DNA from: CBDANW01 sp965197825
GTDB lineage: Bacteria; Acidobacteriota; Vicinamibacteria; Marinacidobacterales; DATDRI01
Assembly: GCA_965197825.1 (NCBI GenBank)
Contig: CBDANW010000002.1
Location: 2,352,527-2,416,526, forward strand
Length of the DNA: 64,000 bases
Direction of reading: 5' to 3'
Position numbers and translations under genes: made by a program. Below the pieces are notes generated by a model. It saw nothing but the letters and a program-made list of their open reading frames with translations, was not told the DNA's origin and searched no databases. Below, piece after piece: positions 25,636 to 34,949 of this stretch. Every line of letters starts with the position of its first letter. Positions within the stretch are counted from its first letter, which is position 1.

Positions 25636-26403
25636 CTACTCTCCGCTAGGGGCGTCTGGATACCATTTACGAATGCGAACTTTGATATTCGACTCACCCG
25701 CGAGGGCCGAAGAGAACTCGTCAAGATCCGAACCGCGGAAGTGGTACGGGTACACTATCGCCGGCTGGAAGGCCTTCACGCACTCGGCCGCTTCGGTGGG
25801 CGGCATGGTGTAGGGCAAATTCATCGTCATGAAGGCTACGTCGATGTTCTCGAGGGCGCGGACCTCGGGCACACACGCCGTGTCTCCCGAAAAATACACG
25901 CGCTTTCCGCCGAGTGTCAGGATGTAGCCGTTGCCCCGTCCCTTGGTGTGGAAGAGCTGTCCGGGCTCGGGACCGCGCTCCAGGTTGTACATGGGAATGG
26001 CCTCGATGCTGACGCCGGCGACGGTCTTGGTCTCCCCATTCGCGATGAGGGTGAAGTTGGGTACCGCGTCCCCCGCCTGCTCTGCCACCGCGGCGGGTGC
26101 AACGACCGGGGCTCCTTCCTTACGGAGCTGGCCGATCTTCTCCGCGTCGAGGTGATCGCCATGGATGTCCGTTATCAAAATCAGGTCACCCTGCGCCTTG
26201 CCCGTGTAGTCGCCCTGGCTGGGGTCGACGTAGATTAGCTTGCCCCCGAACTCCAGCTGCACGCTGCCGTGTGCGATGGGAGTGATCACGATCTCGCCGC
26301 CACCCTCGGCGGGAATCGTGTCGGAAGCCTGCGGTGCTCCTACCGCGGGGAGCGCCAACAGAAGCGCTCCAATCAGAGTGCTGACGTGTAAAACTCGAAC
26401 CAT
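25636..26403 (-). CDS. Secreted metallo-beta-lactamase-fold hydrolase
   Basis: 255 residues; ATG 26403 behind GAGGAGGG. A signal peptide (residues 1-23, ending AVGAPQA) leads into a UlaG/UPF0173-like fold. The strand VQLEFGGKLIYVDPS is followed by the metal motif ITDIHGDHLD, the family's HxHxDH with the first His replaced by Asp, as is common in this group. VYFSGDTA comes next (metal-bridging Asp), and YPYHF holds a likely last His ligand. Other MBL members with this layout act on lactones, phosphoesters or cyclic substrates; the target is unknown. It lies downstream of cstA on the same strand (73 bp). Confidence 0.85.
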   Translation of the reverse strand: MVRVLHVSTLIGALLLALPAVGAPQASDTIPAEGGGEIVITPIAHGSVQLEFGGKLIYVDPSQGDYTGKAQGDLILITDIHGDHLDAEKIGQLRKEGAPVVAPAAVAEQAGDAVPNFTLIANGETKTVAGVSIEAIPMYNLERGPEPGQLFHTKGRGNGYILTLGGKRVYFSGDTACVPEVRALENIDVAFMTMNLPYTMPPTEAAECVKAFQPAIVYPYHFRGSDLDEFSSALAGESNIKVRIRKWYPDAPSGE

Positions 26404-26476
26404 AATGCCCTCCTCGTTTTAAAAGCGAAACCCCTCTGTCGGTTATTTCCTCATGCCTATGGAACCACCGCCGGTA

Positions 26477-28165
26477 TCACTCCGCGGACGTGGAAACGGC
26501 AACGGCGGCCGCCCGTCTTTCCCGCATGAAGGCGGAGCTGGCCTCGAGCACTACAAAGATTGCCGCGATGACGATCAAGAGATCGATGGCCATCAGCAGG
26601 TAGTTCCCCGACGCGTAGAGATCCCATAGCTGGTAGAGCGCGGAGAAGAACGCCATCGCCGTGACGAACACCATCGGGATCATGGTGTACTTGGCGGGAC
26701 GGCCCAGTTTGACGAGCATCACGCTGATCACTAGCAAGGTGAGGCCGGCCAGCAATTGGTTCGTGGTGCCGAAGAGCGGCCAGATGATCATGCCACCCGT
26801 TCCCTGTGACCCACCGGCGCCGAAGGCGAGTGCCAGGCACGCCCCAACCGCTACGAAGGTGGCGACGTATCCGTTCCGGAGCGCCGGTATGTTATAGATC
26901 GTGCCCCATTCCTGCACGATATAGCGCTGCAAGCGGACGCCAGCATCCATGGTCGTGCCAGCGAACAGCACCGTCATGACGGTCAATAGGGTGGCGGCAA
27001 ACTCCACCCGAAGACCGAGTCCATTGCTAACGATCGTCGCGCCACCCTGCACGAAGGCGGCCACGCCACCGGCGCCGAAGTTAGCGTACATGGCCTCCCA
27101 GTCGGCGAGCGAGGCGAAGCCGGCGCTCGCGGCGATGATCGAGACCAAGGCCAGCGCACCTTCACCGACCGAGCCGAGATAACCCACGAAACGGGCATCG
27201 GGCTCCTTGTTGAGCTGCTTCGACGTGGTGCCGGAGCCGACCAGGCCGTGAAAGCCGGAGACCGCGCCGCAGGCGATGGTGACGAACAGGAGCGGCATAA
27301 TCGGCGGGGCGCCGGCGGGCACGTTGGGGTTGATAGCCGGCACGACCACCGTCGGGTTGGCGATGAGAACGGCACCGTAGAGAAGGCCCAAGCCGACGAA
27401 GAGCTGGATGCCGTTGATGTAGTCGCGTGGTTGTAGCAACATCCACACCGGCAGGAGCGAAGCGATCGCCGCGTAGATAAAGAGGATGATGATCCATTGC
27501 GCGCCGGCACCGAGGCCGAGGAACTGAGAAGGTACCTCGATGGGCACCGCCTCTCCGAGCCAGATCACCGCGTACAGAACGATGGTGCCGATCACGGTTG
27601 GCCACAGGATGGGTTTGTGTAGTCGGTAGATGAGGAGACCGATGACCAGCGCCACCGCGATGGCGCTCCAGGCTGGGATGACGCTGCTGGGTGTCGCCTG
27701 AAAGGCGGCGGCAATGGCCACCGCGAACACCGCGTTGACCATCAGGAGCAGCAAGAAGATCACGATCATGAAGAGGTTCCGGGCGCGCTCACCGACGACG
27801 TCTCCGGTCAGGGCTCCGACCGATTTGGCCTTGTTTCGTACGCTCGCCCATATGGCCCCGAAGTCGTGGACGCCGGCGAAGAAGATGGTGCCCACCAGCA
27901 CCCAGAGAAAGGCGGGCAGCCATCCCCAGATGATGGCGATGGCGGGGCCGATGATCGGTGCGGCGCCAGCCACGGCGGTGAAATGGTGGCCCCAGAGAAC
28001 GATTCGATGCGTCGGAACGTAGTCGACGTCGTCCCTCATGGAATGAGAGGGTGTCTCGAAATTCGGATCTAGCTGGTAAATCTTCTTGGCGATGAAGTCG
28101 GAATAGAAACGGTATCCCAAGAACATCGCGGTCAAGCCAATAACCGCTATGACGATGGCACTCAT
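26477..28165 (-). CDS. cstA: Carbon-starvation protein A (CstA) family transporter
   Basis: 562 residues with about 14-16 membrane helices. Family blocks visible include LGYRFYSDFIAKKIYQLDP, PTHRIVLWGHHFTAVAGAAPIIGPAIA, VHDFGAIWASVRNKAKS, ACGAVSGFHGLVGSGTTSKQL and FGTTNQLLAGLTLLV. CstA/BtsT proteins take up peptides or pyruvate under carbon limitation. The length is shorter than E. coli CstA (~700) but fits the common short form. Intact; followed by the MBL-fold gene. Confidence 0.93.
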   Translation of the reverse strand: MSAIVIAVIGLTAMFLGYRFYSDFIAKKIYQLDPNFETPSHSMRDDVDYVPTHRIVLWGHHFTAVAGAAPIIGPAIAIIWGWLPAFLWVLVGTIFFAGVHDFGAIWASVRNKAKSVGALTGDVVGERARNLFMIVIFLLLLMVNAVFAVAIAAAFQATPSSVIPAWSAIAVALVIGLLIYRLHKPILWPTVIGTIVLYAVIWLGEAVPIEVPSQFLGLGAGAQWIIILFIYAAIASLLPVWMLLQPRDYINGIQLFVGLGLLYGAVLIANPTVVVPAINPNVPAGAPPIMPLLFVTIACGAVSGFHGLVGSGTTSKQLNKEPDARFVGYLGSVGEGALALVSIIAASAGFASLADWEAMYANFGAGGVAAFVQGGATIVSNGLGLRVEFAATLLTVMTVLFAGTTMDAGVRLQRYIVQEWGTIYNIPALRNGYVATFVAVGACLALAFGAGGSQGTGGMIIWPLFGTTNQLLAGLTLLVISVMLVKLGRPAKYTMIPMVFVTAMAFFSALYQLWDLYASGNYLLMAIDLLIVIAAIFVVLEASSAFMRERRAAAVAVSTSAE

Positions 28166-28258
28166 GAATCCGTCCCCTCCACGTTCTGGCTAGCTACGGG
28201 GCCGCCTTGGCCCCCTACCCGCACGATTTTATAATTGAGGAGGTCGTTCGGGAGTCTG

Positions 28259-29830
28259 CTACCGGACACTGAAATCCGTTTCGGCGGTGGCGGTCTCCCC
28301 GGCCACCGCGTCGCTGACCGAAACAACCAGGGTGTAATCTCCCGGCTCGAAGTCCTTGAGAGGTATCGCCGACAGGATGCTTCTCTGCCGCTGGTCGGTC
28401 GGGTAGAGGTAGGTGGCAGGAACCTCCCGATAGGGTTTGCCGTCCATTTGGATCCGGTAGCTCAACTGGATCGAGTTCTTCCCTTCCGCATCGAGGGCCA
28501 CGTTGTAGGCTTCTAAATAGATGTTCAGGGCCCCGCTCGTCCTAAAGATGCGTCGGAAGTTGGGGTAGACCTCGAAGTCCCCGAAGCGGAACGGCTGTTT
28601 CTCCCCGGGTGGTGGGGGTGGATCGAGCTTCACGATGGCTTCCGAGAGGACCACGCTGCTCAATTTCAGGTGGGCCAAGCCGGTCGAGGGCGGCCCGAGA
28701 TCGGGGACGCGGATCGTTTCCTCCGAGGACCGAATGGTGTTGCTGGCGTGGTCCCGCACCGCCAGCAACAGCCGGTACTCTCCGGGCGGGGCATAGAAAA
28801 TAAGCTGGTAGAGCATGAACTCCTGCTCCAGCGTGCGGATTCGGTCGGACGCAACGGTGATGGTTTCCTCGCGGTTGAACTCATCGATGACCGTGCCGTC
28901 CATGCCCACGATCCGGCCGAAGATGTCGACGCGGGTCTCGTAACGGTCCGGCTTTTCCAGCAACGTGAAGTCGCTGTAGGCCAGCCTGACGGTCACCGGC
29001 GTGCAGACATGACCCTCGCCGGCACGGAAGAACTCGATGGCGCGCGCGGCATCGAGGGGTTTCCTATTGAAAGTGGCCGTCGCGGTGACGGCCTCGGAGA
29101 GTGGCCGGAGCTGTCTCGCCGGGACCTGAGACACCAAGGCGAGGTTGGCCATCCCTTCCATCTCAGGCTGCCTTCCGGCCAGGCCCAGGCCCAACGTGCC
29201 CATGCGCCCGAGGTTCATGGCGCGGATCTCCATCACGGTTTCCGGCTCGAGGAGCCCTGTCCCCAGAAACGCCTCCGTGCGGCGCGACGAATCCGAGTCG
29301 GCGAGGAGATTGTAGGTGATCTCGTACTCACCGATGGAGCGCGTATCCACGAAGGCGATCTCCATGTTCTGCGGGAGCGAGGGATGGGGAGGGTCCCGAT
29401 AGAGCCAAACCTCGGTGGGGTACTGGTGCATGTGGCGGCCCATGGGATCGGAGTCGATCTCGTTGGGTGGACCGAGGAGGATGTAGAGGCGTCCCCGGTC
29501 GGTCTTATAGCCGGGCCGCCCGGCGCCGAAGAACTTGTTGGCGTAGGCGAGGCGACGATAGTGCTCGATCTGATACTCGTTCTCCGGGGTCTCCGGGGTC
29601 GGGTCGCGGCGCTTCCAGAAGGCGTCGATGAATCTCACCCTCTCCTCGGACGTGGTGAGCCGTTTCCAGGTATCGCGCTCGTACGGCATGATGATGTAGT
29701 GGGCGATCTCCTCCATCCAGACTTTGGCCGCCTCTTCCTCGGTGAGGTCCTCCAAGCGCTTCTGAAGACTGAGCCCCGTGACGGGAGCGGCAAGCGCCAG
29801 GAGGAGCAGGAGGGAAAGAGCTACTCTCAT
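28259..29830 (-). CDS. Secreted GWxTD-domain protein
   Basis: 523 residues. ATG 29830 starts a signal peptide (MRVALSLLLLLALAAPVTGL). The GWxTD domain lies at residues ~30-160: YIIMPYERDTWKRL, FIDAFWKRRDPTPETPENEY, then GYKTDRGRLYILLGPPNEI, where the namesake motif reads GYKTD, and PTEVWLYRD. The C-terminal half holds beta-rich segments (VDIFGRIVGMDGTVID, PGEYRLLLAVRD). These proteins are common in Acidobacteriota and related phyla and their function is unknown. A second, longer member is at 58764-60926. Confidence 0.85.
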   Translation of the reverse strand: MRVALSLLLLLALAAPVTGLSLQKRLEDLTEEEAAKVWMEEIAHYIIMPYERDTWKRLTTSEERVRFIDAFWKRRDPTPETPENEYQIEHYRRLAYANKFFGAGRPGYKTDRGRLYILLGPPNEIDSDPMGRHMHQYPTEVWLYRDPPHPSLPQNMEIAFVDTRSIGEYEITYNLLADSDSSRRTEAFLGTGLLEPETVMEIRAMNLGRMGTLGLGLAGRQPEMEGMANLALVSQVPARQLRPLSEAVTATATFNRKPLDAARAIEFFRAGEGHVCTPVTVRLAYSDFTLLEKPDRYETRVDIFGRIVGMDGTVIDEFNREETITVASDRIRTLEQEFMLYQLIFYAPPGEYRLLLAVRDHASNTIRSSEETIRVPDLGPPSTGLAHLKLSSVVLSEAIVKLDPPPPPGEKQPFRFGDFEVYPNFRRIFRTSGALNIYLEAYNVALDAEGKNSIQLSYRIQMDGKPYREVPATYLYPTDQRQRSILSAIPLKDFEPGDYTLVVSVSDAVAGETATAETDFSVR

Positions 29831-29871
29831 ACGCCCATTTATAGCAAAGTTGTCGAGCCAGGTGAAATCTA

Positions 29872-29958
29872 ATTCGGTGACAGGCAGGAATCTGCAGGCG
29901 TCAAGCGGCGTGCGTGCTGCTATCAATCGAGTCAGACGCCAGTAGCTTGTCACCGAAA
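29872..29958. repeat. Inverted repeat around dispersed-repeat copy 3
   Basis: AATTCGGTGACAGGC at the left and GCTTGTCACCGAAATT at the right are near-perfect inverted copies (about 15 bp). They enclose the 44-bp repeat 29897-29940. The whole could fold as one long stem or be a small mobile element with ~15-bp ends. It sits upstream of the GWxTD gene and downstream of the TonB receptor terminator. Confidence 0.6.
29897..29940. repeat. 44-bp dispersed palindromic repeat, copy 3
   Basis: Begins GGCGTCAAGCGGCGTG, ends GAGTCAGACGCC. It shares head, tail and length with copies 1 and 2, and the inner GTGCTGCTATCAA resembles TTGCTGCTGTCAA in copy 4. Confidence 0.65.
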
Positions 29959-29965
29959 TTGGGAA

Positions 29966-30008
29966 CTAAAAGAAAAAGGCCGGACCCCCATTCCTGGGGA
30001 TCCGGCCT
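29966..30008 (-). terminator. Rho-independent terminator of the TonB receptor gene
   Basis: On the minus strand a 13-bp stem (AGGCCGGATCCCC with AGGCCGGACCCCC on the other side, one mismatch) encloses a six-base loop and is followed by TTTTTCTTTT. It starts 12 bp after the receptor stop codon. Confidence 0.92.
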
Positions 30009-30020
30009 CGTGGAGAGAGC

Positions 30021-32972
30021 TTAGAACCTGAAGCGGGCGCCGAGCTGCATCTGCCGCGGGAAGTTCGCCCCGGTCGATGTGTTGAAGCTGCCGCTCGTGC
30101 GCCTGCCCTGGGGATTGCCCAAGTTCGTTTTGTTGCCCAGGTTGAAGATATCCCAGTAGAGACCTACTGACCTGTTGCCTCCGAGATCGAAGAGGTAGCG
30201 AATGGAGACGTCGAACCCGAAGTAGCTCGGTCCATTGATGCCGTTGATGACCGCCGCGTTCTTGGCACCGATCTCGGACACGATCGGGAAGTTGGCGTCA
30301 TCCATGCCCTGGATGGGCCGGTCGTTGCGATCCCTGTCGCTGTTGCCATCCGTTCCGGTCGTCTCGGTCACGCCACGTCCCGACTGGGCGCTCAGGAGGA
30401 AGCCTATATTCAAGCCCCCGGCGGGGTTCAAGTTGCCGCCCACCGTGAAGACGTGCCGGCGGTCTCCCACGCCCCGTCCATAGTCGGCGCGGATGTCGTT
30501 GTCATCCCAGACTGTCGGCTCGGCGCCGCCGCTAGCCGAGACCCGGTTGGCCTTTTGCAAGGTGTAGGCGGTTCTCATTCCCCAGCGGTTGGAGAAGCGT
30601 TTTCTGATCCCGATCTGCAGGGACCTGTAATCGCCGTTCATCTCGTCGCCAGGGGTCTGATACTGGAAGATCCGCCGATAGCTGACATCGCGCGCTGGCC
30701 CGAACGGGATGAGATCGCCATTGGGATCGAAGCCATCGGGGCCCGGCCGCACGCCGTTGACCGGCTCGTTGATGTCGCGGCGGAGGATCTGATCGCGGGT
30801 CACGTTGGCCACATAGTCGGCGGTGAGCGCCAGCTCCGGGGCGAGCTCACGCTGGATGCCGAAACTCCATCCCCACTGATAGGGCATGGACCGGTTGGGA
30901 TCGTCGAACCGCGGCTCGCGATTGTACACCGTCTCTGACAGGGCCAGGGCTCCCAGCCGCTCCAGATCGGCAATACCGGCGTCACTGAGCACCGCGATCC
31001 CCAGATTGCCGTCCGAATCGGTGGTCAGCTTCGGCGTCAGTATATTTACCGCCTCGGGGTCGTCTGGGGAGACGCTTACCTCGGGGTTCCGGGTCTCCAA
31101 TGTCCGCCGTGCCAAGTCGACGTTGATGGCGGTGCGCGACCATAGCGTGAACCGACCGAATCCACCCCGAAGCACGGTCTTACCGTCGCCCGTGGGATCG
31201 TAGGCGAAGCCCAGGCGAGGGGCAAGATCGTCTCCGGCATTGGGGGTGCCACTCTGGTAATCGTAGCGAAGGCCGAGGTTCAGGGTCAGCTGATCGTTGA
31301 GGCGCCACTTGTCGGCGACGAAGAAGTTCATCCGCCACTCTTCGGCGCCTTCATCAATGCCGTCCAGCCCGGGTGGGATGATGCCGATCTCGAACTCGAC
31401 GGGAAAGGTGGAGGGATCCGCCGGGTTGTAGGGACGATCGGTCTCGAAGCCGAACGCGCCCGAAGCGACCCGAATCCGTGACGCGATCTTGTTCTGGCTG
31501 TAGCCGAACCCGAACTTGAGGTTATGGTCCCCACTGTCCGTCGGCAGAAAGTAGCTGAAGGTGTCGTCGAAAAGGTAGTCGCGGACACGGGTTGCGTTCC
31601 CGTTGCCGCCCAGTCCGGTGGTATAGCTGGGGTGAGAGTTGGACTGGAGGAGGTCGAACTGGTTCCGCCCCGCAAAGCCGATAAACTCCACGTCTTCTGA
31701 GAAGAAGGTCTGCGAGCCGCTATTGAGCTGTTCCCCGATCCGGGTAAAGCGAAGCGAGTTGGAGGCCCGATCCCCGAGGATGGAAGTCCAGGAAAAACCG
31801 ACGCTGGTGTCCCAGTCGCTCTCGAAACCCTGCGCGTCAAACATGTCGGTACCGGTGTTGAAGCCTTCGCCTTTAGCTGGCGCGGTCTCCAAGACCCAGC
31901 GCAAGGTAAAAATGTTCTCGGGGTTGGCCTGAAAGTCACCCCGAGCGAAGTAGTTGTTGCCGGGGACCTCAAAGTAGCCAATGTGGTCAAAGGCGATGGG
32001 CGCACCTTCTGCCGGGAACGTCTTGGGTCCGCCGATCTCCTCATCGTCCCGCTCGAAGTTGAAGAAGAAATGCAACTTGTCCTGAATGATCGGCCCGCCG
32101 ACATTGAAGCCCGCCTGAATCGTGTTCTCGTCGGGCTTGGGCAAGCCGGCATCCTTGGCGAAAGAGGTTTCGGCATACAGGGAATCATTCCGGAAGTAGC
32201 CGTAGACGCTCCCCGAGAAATTGTTGGTGCCGCTCTTGGTGACCATGTTGATGACCGCCCCGGCGGCGCCGCTATACTCGGCCGAGTACTGGCTCGCCAG
32301 GATCTGGTACTCGGAGATGATATCCAGCACCACCCGTACCTGCATTCCCGGGCCGGAGCCCAGGCGGCTGTCGTTGTTGTAGCCCCCGTCGATCATGAAC
32401 AGGTTTTGCGAACCCACCGCACCATTGGCGGTGGCCCCGCCGCCCTCGAAGGTCGACTGGGATTGGTTGGGCGTCATGCCCGGAATGAGCTGGGTGAGGG
32501 CGGTGAAGTTCCGGAAGTTGGCCGGGATCTCGTCGACCTCTCTCGAAGTCAGGGTGCCGCCGATGCGGTTGTTGGTCACCTCGACCAGCGGTGTCTCCGC
32601 GGTCACGGTGAGGACCTCTTCGATGGTCGCCAGCTCAAGATTGAAATTGACGGTGAGCTCCGCACCGGAGCTCATGATCAGTCCCGTCTGATTGATGGTC
32701 TTGAACCCTGGCATCACGATGTTGATGTCATAGGCTCCTGGCCGCAGGTTGACGATGATGTACGCGCCGTCCCCCTGGGAAACGGACGTGCGGGTATAGC
32801 CCGTCGCCGGCTCGGTGAGAGTGATGGTCACTCCCGGAAGCGCCAGTCCATCGGGGTCGACGACCCTGCCGTTGAGCTCACCGTCTTGGGCTTGGCCCAG
32901 AGCGGTAGTGGGTAGGCCCATCGCCACAAGCCCGATGAGAGCCGCTACCCAGAGCATCCTACTGCTTCGCAT
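30021..32972 (-). CDS. TonB-dependent receptor with CarboxypepD_reg domain
   Basis: 983 residues from ATG 32972, which has AAGGAGGT upstream; the longer frame to 33014 is less likely. A signal peptide ends ALGQA. A CarboxypepD_reg (transthyretin-like) domain follows at ~25-105 (GELNGRVVDPDGLALPGVTITL, GDGAYIIVNLRPGAYDI). The plug has EEVLTVTAETPLVEV and AGAVINMVTKSGTNNFSG, and a ~700-residue beta-barrel ends in the aromatic terminal strand QLGARFRF. This OmpA-like-plug subclass (Oar-type) is abundant in Acidobacteriota. It imports a large unknown ligand. Intact and single-gene, with its own terminator. Confidence 0.92.
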   Translation of the reverse strand: MRSSRMLWVAALIGLVAMGLPTTALGQAQDGELNGRVVDPDGLALPGVTITLTEPATGYTRTSVSQGDGAYIIVNLRPGAYDINIVMPGFKTINQTGLIMSSGAELTVNFNLELATIEEVLTVTAETPLVEVTNNRIGGTLTSREVDEIPANFRNFTALTQLIPGMTPNQSQSTFEGGGATANGAVGSQNLFMIDGGYNNDSRLGSGPGMQVRVVLDIISEYQILASQYSAEYSGAAGAVINMVTKSGTNNFSGSVYGYFRNDSLYAETSFAKDAGLPKPDENTIQAGFNVGGPIIQDKLHFFFNFERDDEEIGGPKTFPAEGAPIAFDHIGYFEVPGNNYFARGDFQANPENIFTLRWVLETAPAKGEGFNTGTDMFDAQGFESDWDTSVGFSWTSILGDRASNSLRFTRIGEQLNSGSQTFFSEDVEFIGFAGRNQFDLLQSNSHPSYTTGLGGNGNATRVRDYLFDDTFSYFLPTDSGDHNLKFGFGYSQNKIASRIRVASGAFGFETDRPYNPADPSTFPVEFEIGIIPPGLDGIDEGAEEWRMNFFVADKWRLNDQLTLNLGLRYDYQSGTPNAGDDLAPRLGFAYDPTGDGKTVLRGGFGRFTLWSRTAINVDLARRTLETRNPEVSVSPDDPEAVNILTPKLTTDSDGNLGIAVLSDAGIADLERLGALALSETVYNREPRFDDPNRSMPYQWGWSFGIQRELAPELALTADYVANVTRDQILRRDINEPVNGVRPGPDGFDPNGDLIPFGPARDVSYRRIFQYQTPGDEMNGDYRSLQIGIRKRFSNRWGMRTAYTLQKANRVSASGGAEPTVWDDNDIRADYGRGVGDRRHVFTVGGNLNPAGGLNIGFLLSAQSGRGVTETTGTDGNSDRDRNDRPIQGMDDANFPIVSEIGAKNAAVINGINGPSYFGFDVSIRYLFDLGGNRSVGLYWDIFNLGNKTNLGNPQGRRTSGSFNTSTGANFPRQMQLGARFRF

Positions 32973-33014
32973 AATGACCTCCTTCTTACGAAAAGAAGAC
33001 TCTTTCCTATCCAT

Positions 33015-33385
33015 TTAGAAAACGTAGGGCGCTCCCCGACCCCCAAGACCAGGTGTGCGGCTGGTGTGTGCGTGTGGAAGTCCTTGTTCCACGCCCTTTA
33101 ACACGGCGCTATCCTACCGGCTCCGGGCCGCGACCCAGGTCGGGAAATGTAAGGAGTTGTCTTGAAATCACAGGCGGCGGACCGCCCCGCAACCCGAGGC
33201 GGGGACACCGTTTCGGGGATTCGATCCAAGGGCTTGGATCGATCCGCGTGGGAAAAGTGCGGCAAGCCGCTGGGAAGGCGGCCGTTACGAGTCATCTTCC
33301 GGTCTTCCTAGAAAGGCAAGCGGTCTGTTCAGAAGAGCTCTTTTTTGTGGTCCTCTTGGCTCACATCCATTTACGAGACTCACTC
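33015..33385. other. Spacer between TonB receptor and IS256-family element
   Basis: About 370 bp with no supported gene on either strand. It holds the upstream region of the receptor (minus strand); no convincing -35/-10 pair or structured RNA is seen. Short inverted pieces (for example GCGGACCGCCCCGC around 33176) are within what GC-rich DNA gives by chance. Confidence 0.5.
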
Positions 33386-33393
33386 CAGATTCC

Positions 33394-34853
33394 GGGGATG
33401 TCCCGCCGGATGTTGAATTTGGTGTAGCGGCGGCTCCTTGGCCGGCCTAAGAATAGGTCTGCCAATAAACCGTCTCCAGAGGGGGACAAGGAGCCACCAA
33501 TGCCTAGGAAATCGAAGAAGCCAGTAAGAAAGCAAACGCACTCGCCTACGGGCAAGGTAGTTGGCCAAGTCGGTCAGATACTGCTACCGATGATAGCTGG
33601 GATCGCGGCCACGAAGGCGGATCTGACGGAATGGGTGTACGAGCAAGGACTGACAGCTCTGCACCTACTGCTCAGAGAGGACGCCGAGGAGATCGCGGGG
33701 CTCAAGGGCAAGCACGAGAAGGAGCGAACTCATAACCACTGTGGGAGCACGAACGGAGAGCTGAGCTTCGGTGGTCGTCGCATCCAAGTGTCGCGACCTC
33801 GAGTTCGCTCGAAGTCGGGCGAGGAGGCGTCGCTTCCACACTTCGAAGCCTTCCGCGAAGAAGACCCGCTTCCAGAGCGAGTATTGAATCAGATCTTGGT
33901 GGGGGTATCGACCCGAAATTACGAATCGAGTCTGGACAAACCCGCGGCCAAGTTGAAGTCTCGTGGCACGAGTAAGAGTGCCGCCAGCCGTCACCTCGTG
34001 AGCCAGACGACTAAGAAGCTCGAGGAATACCTGTCTCGGCGGCTAGAGGAGTTCGAGCTTGCGGCACTGATGCTGGATGGCCTTGAGGTGGCCGGACAGA
34101 CCGTCGTCGTAACTCTCGGTATCACAATAGATGGAACGAAGGTGCCCCTGGGTATATGGCTGGGCTCGACGGAGAACTCTCGGGTGTGCACCGCGATGTT
34201 GCAGGACCTTCTCGAGCGAGGCTTGCGCGTCGATGAGTCGATTCTCTGCGTAGTGGACGGAGGCAAAGGCATCCGCAAGGCACTCGTCGACGTTTTGGGG
34301 GACCTCGCGGTCATCCAAAGGTGCCAGATCCATAAACTCCGGAATCTTCGCTCGTACCTTCCCAAGTCTCGTCACGCCTACGTGCTCCAGACGATGAAGG
34401 AAGCCTACAAGTGCAAGAGTGCCGACAAGGCGCGCAAGCGACTTCAGGCATTGGTGTCGTGGCTCGAGCGAAACGGCTACGACGAAGCTGCCGGAAGCCT
34501 TCGTGAAGGGATGGAAGAGACACTCACGGTCGTGAAGCTCGCGCTGCCCGCCTTACTTCGCCAGTCTCTTGCCACGACGAACGCCATTGAGAATCTCAAC
34601 GGAACCATTCGCAGAGTATCGAGAAACGTCAAGCGTTGGTAGAGTCCTTCCATGGTTCGCCGATGGACCGCTCTTGGCGTCGTCACCGCGCAGAAAAAGT
34701 TCCGGCGTATCAAAGGCTATCGCCATATGGGCGCTCTCGTTCACGCGCTTAGAAGCAAACAGAAATCTCTTGACAGCGATGAGTTTGCTGCCTAAGAGTA
34801 TTCACAGGTGCCGCCGCTACCCGACCAAATTCAACAGCGGCCGGGACATCCCC
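33394..34853 (+). mobile_element. IS256-family element, second type, 1460 bp
   Basis: Terminal inverted repeats of about 40 bp are visible: GGGGATGTCCCG at 33394 with TGTTGAATTTGG and TAGCGGCGGC further in, matched in complement at the right end (GCCGCCGCTA, CCAAATTCAACA, CGGGACATCCCC ending 34853). The flanks CAGATTCC (33386-33393) and CAGATTCA (34854-34861) agree in 7 of 8 bases, as expected for an aged 8-bp target duplication. The transposase inside carries an in-frame stop. Distinct in sequence from the element at 44524. Confidence 0.85.
33500..34795 (+). pseudogene. IS256-family transposase with in-frame amber stop
   Basis: ATG 33500, behind ACAAGGAG. The family layout is clear: N-terminal DNA-binding part, DDE core starting LDGLEVAGQTVVVTLGITIDG, CVVDGGKGIRKALVDV for the second Asp, RCQIHKLRNLRSYLP, and the C-terminal Glu region ATTNAIENLNGTIRR. 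At 34640-34642 the frame reads TAG after NVKRW, then continues in the same frame (SPSMVRRWTALGVVTAQKKFRRIKGY) to TAA 34793-34795. The truncated 380-residue product keeps the catalytic residues but loses the conserved C-terminal ~50. A CAG to TAG change would explain it. Probably inactive. Confidence 0.85.
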
Positions 34854-34949
34854 CAGATTCAAGAGGTCGCGTTCAGAGAGTACGTGTACTTCATTGTCTA
34901 CTCATCAAGCTGGCCTTCTGGCCACTCTTGCTGCTACTAATGTTTGCAG

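Noticed and set aside
25315..26238. 307-aa plus-strand frame continuing from the response-regulator remnant
   Set aside because: Beyond ~25590 it is antisense to the MBL-fold gene, which has the catalytic motifs and a good ribosome site; the frame is an artefact of base composition.
16473..34642. Genetic-code change in which TAG is a sense codon
   Set aside because: Many intact genes in the window end in TAG (for example at 2058, 4954, 17699 and 22431), so general reassignment is not supported.
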